Origin: Cryptomeria japonica
Taxonomy: Eukaryota > Streptophyta > Pinopsida > Cupressales > Cupressaceae
Direction of reading: 5' to 3'
Length of the DNA stretch: 64,000 bases
NCBI RefSeq assembly: GCF_030272615.1
Contig: NC_081412.1
Location: forward strand, 690,064,083-690,128,082
Each line of letters begins with the position of its first letter. Within the stretch, counting starts at the first letter, position 1. The notes below the pieces were generated by a model. The model saw nothing but the letters and a program-made list of their open reading frames with translations, was not told the origin of the DNA and searched no databases. Made by a program: the position numbers and the translations under genes. Below are positions 23,563-35,257 of the stretch, piece after piece.

Positions 23563-26098
23563 ATGGATTTTTGTTAGATCTATGTTTTTTGTAGATTTTT
23601 CTAACCCTATATTGCTGTTTTGTAAAACAATTTGGAGAATAACCTTGTGCAACTAGGGTTTTGGACACAAAATCAAGATCTTGGAGAGATTTGATCATAT
23701 CTCACAAAGGGCTTGGAAATTTTGCACCAAATATATTTTGCAGATTGAAGACAGTATCAAGAGCTCGCAAAGAAAAATTCAGATCTATTGGAGCATATTT
23801 TAATTTTCTATGATTTTTTTGTAAATTTTCGTAAAAAAATAATTTTGAGAGCAAATGAGCGAATTTTTCAGATATTCTTACATTTTTGGGAATCTCTCAT
23901 AATTATACACAGGATCTGTTCTTTGTGATTTTAATTTTGATGCAAAATATTTCCCTAAAAATCGGATCTTTAAAAATTAGGGTTTTTCCTTATTTTGATC
24001 AGATCTCACAAAAGACTTCGAATTTTGGCATCAAATTTTTTTTGCGGGTAGGAAAATTATCAGACGTGTTTAGTAAAAATTTTAGATTTTTTGGATCAAA
24101 GTTTCATTTTATATTAAGTTTTTATGATTTTTCATAAAAAAATAATTTTGAGAGCAAATTAGCAAATTTTTTGGATTTTCTTACATTTTTGGAAATCTCT
24201 CAGAATTATACATAGGATCTATTCTTTGTGATTTTAAATTTGATGCAAAATAATTCCTCAAAAATTGGATCTTTGAAAATTAGGGTTTTGCATTATTTTA
24301 CTCATATCTCACAAATTGCTTGGATTTGTTGCAGAAATTTTTTTATGCAAGTTTGGAAGACCATCAGGACTCTCTAGTAAAAATTTCAGATTTTTTGGAT
24401 CGATTTTGCATTTTATATGAATTGTTTATGATTTTTCATAAAAAATTAATTTTTGGAGCAAATTAGAAATTTTTTTGGATTTTCTTACATTTCTGAAAAT
24501 CTCTTGAAATTTTACAGGTGGCCTTTTTTTATGATGAATCAAATCTTTGAATTGGTTAATAAAATGCATTGTTGAAGGCCCCTATTTCACAAAGTCTTTT
24601 GGATCTAAAATTTACCTAACTTGTGTGCTTGCAGGAAGAGGTGATCATTTGAAACAATCCAAACTACTAACAAATCTTTGTTGTAGGACCTTGGCAAGGG
24701 TTTTTGATCTTTATTGTGTGCCTTGTTCTCATAGACTAGCAAACACTTCAATTGGTGCACTAAAATTGAACCATTGTCTTTTGTGTCTTGAACAATAGGC
24801 TCTTTTTGTTTCATCTTTAGAGGGCCTGTCTCCCCATGTGGTCATTAGGACTACTAGTGAGGAGAGAATGACCCAAGTGGTAGTGAGGAAAACCCACCTC
24901 TTCTGAACCACTATAAACAACTGTATTCATGGTGAAAACTATGGATAACGTGTGCTAATTAGTTCATACCGACACTATGTCTCCCCATAAACCCGTTTGG
25001 TCAAATTTATTTGATCAGTTGTAGGGCGTAACCCCTACCGGCTAGGAGCCTTCTGTATTTACAGAGCTGAAAGTGTCACATGTATGGCCACACAAGTGGA
25101 TGCCCTTACTAGCACCTTTTTGTTTTAGAAGCCAAAATTCTTCTAATTGTTGGGCCAGGAGGTCAGACCTCTGGTAGCGGCCCACACACATACGGTTCTT
25201 AGTAGAGATACAAAGTTCACCATGAGGATTTTTCATGGGGACTGATGCTTGGCTGCCCTGAGAAGTGAGTGCCGAGGGTGGAGCCAATGGGGTCAAGCAT
25301 CTAAGTATCCGATCTGAATAGCATAGCCTCGGGGGAAACTCCATGTGGGATCAACAACTATTGTCTTGGCCAACCATAAGAATTGCGCTTGACTTATTTT
25401 GAACAATCAAACATTCAAGACCAAATAACAAAACATTGTGTCTTTTGTGTCTTCAAGTGTATGCAAATTTTTTTTACATCAATCAACACATTTTTCTTTG
25501 AGTCATTTTGAGTCTAGACACTTGCAAACATTGAGTCTTCATCAACATTGTGTCCTCTTGTCACAGAAATACAGTCAAAATTTCAGATTTGGTCACAACA
25601 AACAACTTCACAAATTGGAAAAATTTATAGTCCAACAAGCAAGAGCAATCAGTTTCAGAATTCTTGAGCTTCCTAAGTTATTTCTCTAGATTTTCATCTA
25701 GCATTCAACCTATCTTTGGGTCTCACAAAGTCCATCATTGCTTTACACCTTACATTACATTCACATTTGTCTAAACTTGAGTCAAAAGGTCATTTGCTTG
25801 TCCTCATCATACTTTGTCAACACATTACATACAACAACATTTTGCTAAGTGGTCCCTCATCAAGGTCTATCACCTTTGGGTCTCATTTGGTCTTACTTAG
25901 AGTCAAGGTCAACTTACCTCATCAAGAGAAACTATCATCTCTTTTGAAGCCACACCTACTCTACTACATATATACTTGGTCTTACACTTTGGACATTGCA
26001 AGTACACCTCAGATTCATTTAAATTCCATCCAACTCTTGGTCTTCCATACTCTTTCCATTTTCATCTAGTCTCACACATCTTGGTCAAGACCTAGTTC
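23563..26098 (+). other. G3 leader with a ~300-bp tandem repeat
   Basis: Untranslated leader of about 2.5 kb. Positions 23654-24520 hold three tandem units starting TAGGGTTTT (23654, 23978, 24281; about 324, 303 and 240 bases). They share segments such as ATAATTTTGAGAGCAAAT and GGATCT(A/G)TTCTTTGTGATTTT. The rest (24530-26098) has no supported gene. Confidence 0.7.
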
Positions 26099-27955
26099 AT
26101 GGTTGAAACCCGTTCCCAAAAATCTAGGAGAGAAGCTAAAGAGGCTCAAGAGTCCACAAACATGAGTTCCTATGAGTATGACAATGATATCTTTTTCAAT
26201 TCTGATCATACTACATTACCTGACATGGATGCCTATAGAAACATTCCAAATGTTGAAAACATGGACACTACAAACAACAATGATACACACAATGACAATA
26301 TGGAAAACATTTCAATACATTCAGCAGAAGTGGAAGACTCCATTATGAATCCCCGTTTCAATCGATTGGTTGAGGAAATAATGAGGAGGGATAGACAATA
26401 TTTCTTACAAATGATGGCACAAAGTGGAGCCAAGATACCTCATGATTTTGACATGTCTCAAATAATGGAAAATCGACCTTTGCAATAATCTCACTCCAAC
26501 ATGGATCAAAGGAGGCCTAATAGTGGAGGCAATAGAAGACCACATATGGTGCTTGAATCACCATCATCTTTTTTTCAAAAACCAGAGGTCCCATACACAC
26601 ATGGTCAAGCATATGATACTCACCTTCGCAGACCATTATGGAAGTCTTATGTAGAAAAATATACTCAATCACATACCAAAGCTCAGGATCAACCACCAAA
26701 GCAATTGGATATCCAGAGGAAGGCTCCAAATTTGGACACAAGGAAACCCCACGCCAAATTTGGGGGCAACACACTAGAACAAACTCATGACATTCCTATA
26801 GAGTATGGTATACATGGACAAAATAGATATTCTATTCTTCACCATGACTCTATACCAAGTGGTCCATATACGCATCATCATTATAGACCTCCTCCATATG
26901 AACATGTGTATGATCAATATCATCTATATATGCAACATGCTCCTCCACACATTGGTTCAGGCATGGGGTGTGGTCCAGGAATTCGGTCTCCACCTAAGAA
27001 CAATTTGGAGCAACAAATCAAGGATTTACAAAAGAAAATGGAGGACATATATACACCAAAGCCAACTTACACAATGCGAGACATATGCCCTTATCCATTT
27101 GATAAGAGCATTCCAATGCCTCCATTTCCTACACATTTTGTGACACCCAAGTTTGATAAGTATAGAGGAAAAGGGGATCCTAAGGCACACATAAGACAAT
27201 TTTTCATAGCTTGCATTGAGGTAGCAGTAGAAGAGACATATTTGATGAGATTATTCCCACAAAGCTTAGGTGATCAAGCTATGGAATGGTTCTCCCAACT
27301 TCCACCTGGTATTAAGTCATGGGGTGATCTAGAAGAGGCATTTATAGAACATTTATCATACAACATAGAGACAAATATATCAGTCACTACCTTGTGCAAC
27401 ACCAAACAAAAAGATGGAGAGTCTTTTTCATCATTTTTACAAAGATGGAGGAATCTAGCAAGCAGATGCTCTTGTGAAATTCCACAAAAACAAATGGTAG
27501 AAATGTTCACCTAGAATGTTAACAAAGACATTGGCTATGATATAAGGAAAGCTTGTTTGTCCACCTTCAAGGATGTCATTGAAAAAGGCTTAACAACATA
27601 GAAGGTCCTAATTGAACAAGGAGTCATTAAGATATTCAAGGAAAACAAAGAGGACTTTAAAGGAAAAGACAAGCCAATATTTTGGAATAAAAATAAAAAC
27701 ACAATTGATGATGGTGTTGTGGATGCTAATACAGTATGTCCCAAGATCATTTTTTTTGGATCAAGCTCTACAAATAATCAAGTAAATACTCAAACAACTT
27801 CCAGATCATGAAGGAAGTACACCCCATTAGGAGAACCACTAGAATCAGTTTTCAAGAAAGTAGTGGCAAACAAGATCTTAACAATTCCATATTTGCCTCC
27901 ATATGAGCCAAAGGTCAAATCAAGTTGGTGGAATGATGATGAATATTGTGAATAT
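26099..27955 (+). pseudogene. gag: G3 Gag remnant
   Basis: The start is ATG at 26099 (MVETRSQKSRREAKEA). One frame runs on through stops at 26486, 27512, 27599 and later. An N-terminal disordered acidic and Asn-rich part and a His/Pro/Tyr-rich central part precede the retrotransposon Gag capsid domain (about 27100-27510: FDKYRGKGDPKAHIRQF, QAMEWFSQLPPGIKSW, DGESFSSFLQRWRNLA). The C-terminal Cys/His segment starts at about 27930 (WWNDDEYCEYHKSGYH), where the frame breaks. Confidence 0.9.
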
Positions 27956-28436
27956 CACAAAAGTGGTTATCATAGAAGCTACTAAGTTTAAATGCAAATC
28001 TCCTCTAGTGGTGCAAGCAACTCTTGATATCAATAATCCTAAGAGTGGTTCCAACAAAGAATCTATTGAGCATATCGCCAACCCTCTTGAGAACTCACAT
28101 AGCCTTACCATTTCATCCACTCATTCCATTTCTACTCCTCTCCTAGACTTGGATCAACAAGAATCACAAAATCCCTTACTAATTGGGGATCAAAAATCAA
28201 GCTTTGAAAAGAAAAATCTAAAAGTCAAAAATAGAGAAAAGTCCTTTAGTTCAAATCAAAATCAAAAGCTATTGGACTCTACAAAAATCAAAGTGAAGGA
28301 TAAAAATCCTATGAAAGAAAAAGAACAAGACTTGATCTCCCCTAATATCAAAATAACTGGGGGAAAAAGTTCTAAAATTTCAAGTCAAAAGGCATACATG
28401 CTGATCCTAAGTCTCTATCATTCTATCCTACTTTAA
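27903..28436 (+). other. G3 open frame after Gag, unassigned
   Basis: A 177-codon open frame overlaps the end of Gag in another phase. From about 28000 it is Lys/Ser/Asn-rich (NPKSGSNKESIEH, KVKNREKSFSSNQNQ) and may be the frame-shifted spacer that in full elements lies between Gag and protease. I recognise no domain. It could be chance. Confidence 0.35.
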
Positions 28437-28639
28437 CTTCTTTTCACAATCATAAGCCTTCATCACTCATCCACTTGTTTCGCACATCCTTTCCCTTCTG
28501 GCGATGCATCATGGACCTTTAATGGAGCTTCCTCAAGGGACTTTGTTATCAAGGATGCCCAAACTTCTTTAGGTGACACGCATACGGGCATGTGTAGTCG
28601 ACACATTAGTAATTCTATCTCAGTTCCCTTATCAAGGAA

Positions 28640-28916
28640 GATAGTCACTCGAGTTACATATCATTTAGTCAAGGAACATCACAGTTACAATCACAAGGTA
28701 AAGCCTCGTACATTTGAGGTGGGTGACTTATTTCTCAGAGAAAATTCTAAAAATCAGTAAGACAGAGAGAAGAAGGGCAAGTTCGAACCAAATTGGCTTG
28801 GTCCTTACATCATCATGATAGTTTATGGATCTGGTGCATATCAACTCTCAACCCTAGAGGGTGAACCTTTGGAGGATCCTATTAACAACATGCACCTTCG
28901 TAGGTTTTACACATAG
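28640..28916 (+). pseudogene. pol: G3 integrase C-terminal tail (GPY/F module)
   Basis: The frame contains KVKPRTFEVGDLFLREN, then after a Gln-type stop GKFEPNWLGPYIIM and a final MHLRRFYT before a TAG at 28914. This is the usual end of gypsy integrase (the GPY/F module with the LxxLRRFY tail). The catalytic core and all of RT are absent upstream, so a large internal deletion joined Gag to this tail. Confidence 0.88.
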
Positions 28917-30552
28917 CTCTTCAGAGTATCCTAATTCAAAAATACAAAAAAATAAAATAAAATACAAAATACAAAAAAAATCATAAAACATAAAAATTGT
29001 TACCTGGTGAAAACCTGGCAAACAGGTGCCTTGTGACAACAAAAAAATCAAAAAATCAAAAAAGTAAAGAGAAAACATTTCATCCAACGGTGAAAACCAC
29101 TTCGGTGGCACCCTGGGCAAGTACCATGGTGAAAACTGGGTCACCGACGCCATGTGTAGAGACATTGCTCCTCCCTCCTTTAGGATTCCATTTCATCATT
29201 TCACTTTGCACACAATCACAACCTATCCATTCATAATAAACTTACACATTCCCATCATGGCTTGTTATTGATCTACCCAAGATTGGTTTGCCATTTATAA
29301 TAAACCTCCCTTTTCACCCCTTTTCCATCCATAATAAATCAAATCCTATCTGTGGCTAAGGCAAATCCTACATCTAGTGATGGGTGTGGAACTGAGAGCA
29401 TCACATGTTTTGAGGAGTATAGTTTCTTCCACTTTTCTTTAGTCTATCCATGCATAATGCACAATAAACATTTGCATCGCCAATCTGCAATAAAGTTTCG
29501 CTTTCTCTGCAATAAAGTATCAGTTTCATGGATTCAGTCAGTTTCAGATGAGACACAGTAGTAACAATGAGCTTCAACAAATCAAATCTTTCAACAGACT
29601 CAGACAACATTATGGTTCAGTGCTATCTATCCTTTTGTGAAAGTAAACATTGTGACCACAATCAAATAAGACTTATACAAGTGACAAGAGACACTAAACT
29701 TGAGGACTACAGTGGATGTTGGTGTCGAGTTTTGGTTTTCTTTTGATTTTATCTTTTTGGTGACATGTCTTTTAGCTTTTCCAGGATGTCTCTGACTAGA
29801 GATTTTATCTCTAGGATGTCTTTGACTAGAAAGGCAAGGATGGGGTATCGTCACCTATTTTTCTTTTACTGTCTATGGATTGTCTCTTAGTAATGCTATG
29901 ACTTGTCCACGGATATGAGGACACTGAGAGTCTAGTATGAACTGGGGCATTCCTTGTTTATGATTGTCTTATCTCCATGAAAATAGGTACAATGACTTTT
30001 TGGGTCGAACATATGCCTCGATTGTCATAACCTACTTGCCATAATAAAGCTCAATGATGATAACGCACAAGAAGCTCTTTCACTTTCATATCTTCTATCT
30101 TCCATCCCCCTTTCTGGATTGACTTCCATCATCCTTCCCAAATCTGTGTAGCCCATTATCACATGACTGAGTACAATGAAACACCAAAAACATTTGTATT
30201 TCATGTAGTTGCACCTGCATTACCACATGTAAGCATTTCGTACATACATATAGATATCACAATTGCATCACATCCTACACACAACACATGTTAGCACATT
30301 TTACATCCTCATCATATTCATTTACATTTCATACATTCACATTTGCACCATGCATAACATATAAAAACATAAAAGAACAAAAATATTGCATTTCCTCATG
30401 TACATATTTGAATCCATATCATAAGCATCATGCATAGAAACATAAGCATCACATAGGTACACATGCATATAGCTGCTGCAAAGATGAATCATGTCATATA
30501 TATATGTTAAAATCATAAGTGTCATGATACAATAATGTCAAAATACATATGG
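28917..30552. other. G3 3' noncoding region, first part
   Basis: No coding domain seen. 28950-28990 is A-rich. Paired CTGGTGAAAACCTGGCAAAC and TGGTGAAAACTGGGTCACC segments near 29010 and 29130 are short internal repeats. 30160-30540 is rich in CATAC/ACATA. Confidence 0.55.
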
Positions 30553-31049
30553 CTACACAGCCAATCCTTGTGTCACCCTATCTGGATAGAGGAACCCACT
30601 GATAACTCCTACCAACACTGTTGGTAGTGCTAATCTTGTCTGTGTCATGGTATCCCAAGCCACGCGTCCAACCCTCATCTCCATTCCCAGAACCTGGAAC
30701 ACTCATCTCAGTGCATTCTTGTCTCTGTATCGATCGTAAGGAACCAACTCCCCATCGATCAGTATCCTCAATATCCTGTATACATCCTCTAAGGTGATTG
30801 TCATCTCACCCATTGGCAAATTAAAAGTGCATGTCTCAGAATGCCATCTCTCAGCAAGTGCAGTCAGCAAACCCATGTTTGCCTGAAACTCAGGCACATA
30901 CAAAATGTATCATAGACCCATACCCTCAATAGCAGTTCGGTCCTCGAATGTCAGCTCTGGTCGTAATCTTTGCGTTGATGGGAATCTCTCTCACGACTCC
31001 AGCATAGGCAAGTACTCCTGCAGTCAAGCAAAACAATCATGTTAGTCAA

Positions 31050-31310
31050 AGTGACACTCATTGTTTATCACAAAGTGTTGCTATCTATCCTAGTGACACT
31101 CACTGTTCATGACAAAGTGTTGCTTCTATCCTAGTGGTACTCTTTGTTCATCACAAAGTACTACGTGTTTTTGCACTCCCTGTTCATCACAAAGTGCTGC
31201 TCATATTTGCACTCCTTGTTCATCACAAAGTGCTGCTCTTTTTTAGTACTCCCTGTTCATCACAAAGTACTTTGTCTTGGTACTCCCTGTTCATCACAAA
31301 GTGCCTCGAT
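31050..31310. repeat. Tandem repeat in the PMD intron, unit 1
   Basis: About eight degenerate copies, 30-45 bases apart, of the core CTCCCTGTTCATCACAAAGT followed by GCTGCT or ACT. Confidence 0.85.
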
Positions 31311-31504
31311 CTATCCTATCTTAGGGCTTTTGCTTGAGTGTATCCTCTTGAGTAGTTTCATAATTGGCAATGTATGTTCTATCACATAATTGTCAATCCT
31401 AGCTCTATCTGCTATCCTAGTCTTCCCTAGAGGACCTGCTTGAGTGTATCCTCTCAGCAGCTTATCCAATCGACATCATATGTTCATCACAGAACTGCCG
31501 ATTT

Positions 31505-31745
31505 GACCTTGAAGACATAAACACGCCTTCATGACATAAACACGCTTACAAATTGCACAAATGCACCTACTCTGCACAAACGCGCTTGAAATACATAGAC
31601 ATGCCTATACACTACACATACGTGCCTATCCTGCACAAATATGCCCACAATTCACAAACGCGCCTGCACAATGCAAACGCGCTTGCATTTTGCACAGACG
31701 CTTTTTCCTGCACAAACGTGCCTGGCACCAATGCAGATGTGCCTA
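31505..31745. repeat. Tandem repeat in the PMD intron, unit 2
   Basis: About ten to twelve degenerate copies of TGCACAAACGCGCCT-like units, roughly 20 bases each, unrelated to the neighbouring array. Confidence 0.85.
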
Positions 31746-32016
31746 AGCATTTTTTGACATTGTTTGACATATTCTAAAAATCATTTATTACCCTACCTAG
31801 CATGCATTTATGACAACAGTTATTGCAACAAAGTACAAAAGAGGTTTTGTGGTACTCACCGGCTCTCCTGCATCTACTGGTCTCTGAAATCGGCGAACAT
31901 GATCGAATCTATGAACCAATGCCATTGCTGCTGACTATTGCTTCTCTATTCCCTCTCTCTAAACTCTGATCTCTTGGATGTGTGGATGACAATGAGGATG
32001 TATTCCCCTCGTGGTC

Positions 32017-32025
32017 TATTTTATA
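32017..32025 (-). promoter_or_regulatory. TATA box of the antisense PMD gene
   Basis: The minus strand reads TATAAAATA about 92 bases before the PMD start codon, the spacing expected for a plant promoter with a ~60-base 5' UTR. It is not part of the G3 LTR. Confidence 0.6.
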
Positions 32026-32261
32026 GACTGCCCTAGCCCTAGCCCTCATTTCCCAAGTCAGTTTTCTTTATCCTGTGACTTTGTCACTCTATTCTATCCG
32101 GTCAGTCCATTGTAGCCTTTCTTTTTTATCGAGAGATTGTCTGCGATCTTTCCAGACATTTTCATCCAATCTCTCGAGGGGGCATATCATTCCCATCTTG
32201 GGGCAACTTTGTATCAGTTCATATTATCTTCTTTGAAACAACACAACAAGTTGCATTGTCT

Positions 32262-32276
32262 CAAAGAGGGGCAAAA
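32262..32276 (+). other. Polypurine tract of G3
   Basis: CAAAGAGGGGCAAAA immediately before the 3' LTR. Confidence 0.85.
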
Positions 32277-33057
32277 TGTAGACACCTAAAATTGTTCAGT
32301 CTAATTAAATAAATATCTTTATTTATTTGATTATCTAAGCCTAATTCTTCTATTAATTGAATAAATATTTATTTATTTAATTAATTCATTTATCCTCTTC
32401 TAGCCTTATTTATCATTTAAATAAATACATTTATTTATTTAAATAATCCTTTCTTAAATTAAATAAATACTTATTTATTTAATTGGTCCCACTTCTTCTA
32501 TTAATTAAATAAATCTTTATTTATTTAATTAATTCATTAACCTTTTCCACCTATGACACATGTCATTCATCTCTTAATTCCTTCACTACCTACCCTCTTA
32601 TTATTTTCTTATTTTCTTTACCTACCCTCTAATCATAGCCGACCATTTATCTTTTACACCTCTCAATCTTATCCCTCCATTTCATATAGTGTCTTCTATA
32701 TAAGAGGATACTTCCTTCATTATCAACCCTAATCAATCTATGCATCCTAATCAATTGACTACACTCTTTCATATGCGATCAAGCCTACTTGTAACCACAT
32801 TTCCATTCTTTGTTGAGCTCTTCTGCACATAAAATTTGAGAGCAAATATATCAAGCAAGATCAAGGGAGATAGGAAGAATGGAGATCCAAACCCTATTGG
32901 ACATGTGATGGTATAATCTTTGTGATTTCATTTGATTTGCATTGTCTTAGGTAATCTTCATATGTTATGGTGGATCTTTGTTGTTGTTAGGCTAGGGTTT
33001 TATGGTTGAATTCATTTAGTCTTTCAACATTGTTGTAATCCATTTTCACCATAAACA
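32277..33057 (+). repeat. 3' LTR of G3 (781 bp)
   Basis: Near-identical to 22761-23541 and ends CCATAAACA before the CATAC duplication. It contains TATATAAGAGG near 32697, a TATA-like promoter element present in both LTRs. Confidence 0.95.
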
Positions 33058-33062
33058 CATAC

Positions 33063-34258
33063 TGCAATCATAATATCAGGTCTTGTTTGTGTCAAATACA
33101 TTAAACCTCCTATCATAGATTTGTATCTTGTCAGATTAACAAGTGCTGATTCATCCTTCAAAGATAATTTATTAGTTTTAGTCATATGTGTACTTACCAG
33201 TTTAGAGTTTTCCATGCCAAATTTATTAAGTAATTCCTTCAAGTACTTTGATTGATTTATGAATATACCTTTACCAGTCTGTGAAATCTACAATCCTAAT
33301 TTTTTTTAATCTCTCCAATCATAGACATTTCAAATTCTTCCTGCATCTTATTAGAAAAGTCTTTACACAATCCATCTTCTCCTCCAAATATGATATCATC
33401 AACAAAAAATTCAATAACCAAGATGTCATCATTAGTTACTTTGTAATATAAGTTGCTATTAGCATTACCTTTGGTGTAACCAAGCTTAAAAAGATATTTG
33501 TCCAATCTAGCATACCAAGCTCTAGGAGCTTGCTTTAATCCATATAAAGATTTCCTTAACCTGCAAACCATATCTTTGTCATCTATCAAAGAAAATCAAT
33601 TAAGTTGTACAATGTAAACTTCCTCTTCAAGATCACCATTTAGAAATGCACATTTAACATCCATTTGATATACTTTATAGTTCTTGTGTGTTGCAAAAGC
33701 CAAGAATAATCTGATTGCCTTAATTCTAGCTACTGTTGCAAAGGTTTCATTGTAGTCAATTCCTTCTTTTTGAGAATATCCCTTACACACTAATCTTGCT
33801 TTATTTCTAATTACCTTACCATCTTCATTAAGTTTATTTCTGAATACCCATTTAGTTCCAATTATATTTTTGTTTTTAGGTCGGGGAACCAATGTCCATG
33901 TGTTATTCTTTTCAAATTGTTCCAATTCATCTTCCATAGCTTTAATCCAATGCTTATCTTCACATGCCTCAATAACTGGTGTAGGTTCAATTTGAGAAAC
34001 TAGACATACCTCTTCATTTGTCAGTCTTCCTCTTGTCATAACTCATTGATACTTGTTCCCAATTATCTGACTTTCAAAATGATTCAATCTTACATACCTG
34101 GGTGTATTCACTTGTTGCTATTCTTCAGTCACTGTGGAATTTTCAGATGATGCCGGTGTAACTGGATCAACATTCTGTAACAGTGTACTCATTATAGGTT
34201 CATTTGTGTTAATATCTATTTCCGGTTCAAAGTCCATTGACCTTGTATTACCTCTAAA
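33063..34258 (-). pseudogene. pol: C2 reverse transcriptase remnant
   Basis: After an acidic linker with stops, the RT runs at 33596-34039 ([42 protein letters not shown]) and 33296-33589 (SLYGLKQAPRAWY, FFVDDIIFGG), in the same frame, separated by one stop. A frameshift precedes 33024-33242 (KELLNKFGMENSK, YKSMIGGLMYLTQTRPDI). G3 cuts the frame at 33063; the remainder resumes at 22755. Confidence 0.92.
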
Positions 34259-35227
34259 CTATTCATCGATCTTGACATTTGCACTTTCAACAATTTTCTG
34301 CAATCTCTTATTAAAACGTCTATATGCCTTGCTCTTAGATGAATAACCAAGAAATATTCCTTCATCACTTCTAGGATCAAATTTGCCAATATACTCATCT
34401 CTCCTAATATAACATTTGCTTCCAAATATTCTGAAATATTTAAGAGTAGGAGTATTACCAAACCATAGTTCATGAGGGGTCTTATCAGTTTCATCTTTGA
34501 TGTGAACTTTGTTGAATGTATAAACTGTTGTATTGACTGCTTCTCTCCAATACACATGAGGTAGGTTTGCTTCTGATATCATTCTTCTAGCTACATCTAA
34601 GATATTTATGTTCTTCCTTTCCACAACTCCATTCTGTTGGGGTGTCCGAGGTGCTGTTAACTGTCTTCTGATTCCATTCACTTCACATAATGTATTAAAT
34701 TCTTTAGATGTGAATTCACCTCCTTGATCTGATCTCAAACATTTGATTTTCTTACTGGTTTCATTTTCTACCATCACTTTGAATAATTTGAATTTCCCAA
34801 AAGCTTTTGATTTCTCCCTGAGAAAAGTAACCCAACACATTCTAGAATAATCATCAATGATTAGCATAAAATATCCATCTCCTTGTAAACTTCTAGTTCT
34901 TGCTAGACCACATAAATCAATATGAATTAAGTCAAGAACATTATTAGATTTCTCTGGAATACTCTTAAAAGTTGTTCTAACTTGCTTTCCAAATTGACAT
35001 TCCTTACATATCAGATTGTGAGGTTTAACAATCTTAGGCAAAACCCTTACTACCTTAGTTGTACTGATTTTCACAATGCAATCAAAATTTACATGACAAA
35101 GTCTCTTATGCCATAACCAACTTTTGTCAATATGTGCAATCAAACATGCTTTCTCATTGTTATTCAAATGAAAGATATTACCTCTAGTCTGATTACTAGT
35201 TGCAATTTCCAAACCAGTTCTATTCAT
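34259..35227 (-). CDS. pol: C2 integrase block, 322 codons uninterrupted
   Basis: Joins target and element DNA during insertion. The frame is continuous with Gag-PR (same phase) and open over 322 codons. It contains WLWHKRLCHVNF and CKECQFGK (HHCC zinc region), HIDLCGL with the first catalytic Asp, LRSDQGGEFTS with the second, and TPQQNGVVERKN with the Glu, followed by the C-terminal WFGNTPTLKYFRIFGSK and IFLGYSSKSKAYR segments. All catalytic residues are present. As part of a polyprotein with upstream and downstream stops it is not expected to be expressed correctly. Confidence 0.9.
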   Translation of the reverse strand: MNRTGLEIATSNQTRGNIFHLNNNEKACLIAHIDKSWLWHKRLCHVNFDCIVKISTTKVVRVLPKIVKPHNLICKECQFGKQVRTTFKSIPEKSNNVLDLIHIDLCGLARTRSLQGDGYFMLIIDDYSRMCWVTFLREKSKAFGKFKLFKVMVENETSKKIKCLRSDQGGEFTSKEFNTLCEVNGIRRQLTAPRTPQQNGVVERKNINILDVARRMISEANLPHVYWREAVNTTVYTFNKVHIKDETDKTPHELWFGNTPTLKYFRIFGSKCYIRRDEYIGKFDPRSDEGIFLGYSSKSKAYRRFNKRLQKIVESANVKIDE

Positions 35228-35257
35228 GATTTTGCCTTTACCATTCTTGAATTGTAA

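Larger units (their letters stand above)
30553..31925 (-). pseudogene. Antisense plant mobile domain (PMD) gene inside G3
   Basis: Exon 1 is 31925-31860 (22 codons, MALVHRFDHVRRFQ...), followed by GTGAGT. An intron of 842 bases (31859-31018) ends TTGACTGCAG. Exon 2 is 31017-30553, in the same phase: EYLPMLES, then LLTALAERWHSETCTFNLP, GEMTITLEDVYRIL, and after stops VAWDTMTQT and GFLYPDR. This is the N-terminal part of the PMD fold (aminotransferase-like family, as in the MAIN/MAIL proteins). PMD genes are known both as host genes and as passengers in gypsy and Mutator elements. Four in-frame stops (three of type CGA, Gln or Trp turned to stop) make this copy defective. Confidence 0.82.
22761..33057 (+). 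mobile_element. Ty3/gypsy derivative G3 with internal pol deletion
   Basis: 781-bp LTRs at 22761-23541 and 32277-33057, perfect duplication CATAC (22756-22760, 33058-33062), PBS and polypurine tract, all plus strand, inside C2. It encodes Gag and only the C-terminal tail of integrase; protease, RT, RNase H and the integrase core are missing. About 3.4 kb of noncoding sequence and an antisense plant-mobile-domain gene fill the 3' part. The LTRs differ by only about 2-3 per 100 bases, making this the youngest insertion I could compare. Confidence 0.95.

Noticed and set aside
28463-28648. 61-codon minus-strand frame with Cys and Met-rich segment
   Set aside because: It overlaps the antisense of degraded G3 sequence directly before the integrase tail; no domain recognised.
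31050-31310. Regular short repeats suggesting a CRISPR array
   Set aside because: Units vary in sequence and spacing, there are no unique fixed-length spacers, and the setting is a plant intron.
32031-32050. CCCTAGCCCTAGCCCT as an interstitial telomere repeat
   Set aside because: Only about three units and not the plant CCCTAAA motif; it lies just upstream of the PMD TATA box.
34259-35227. An independent intact integrase gene
   Set aside because: It is one segment of the C2 polyprotein between two stops, in the same phase as Gag; not a separate gene.
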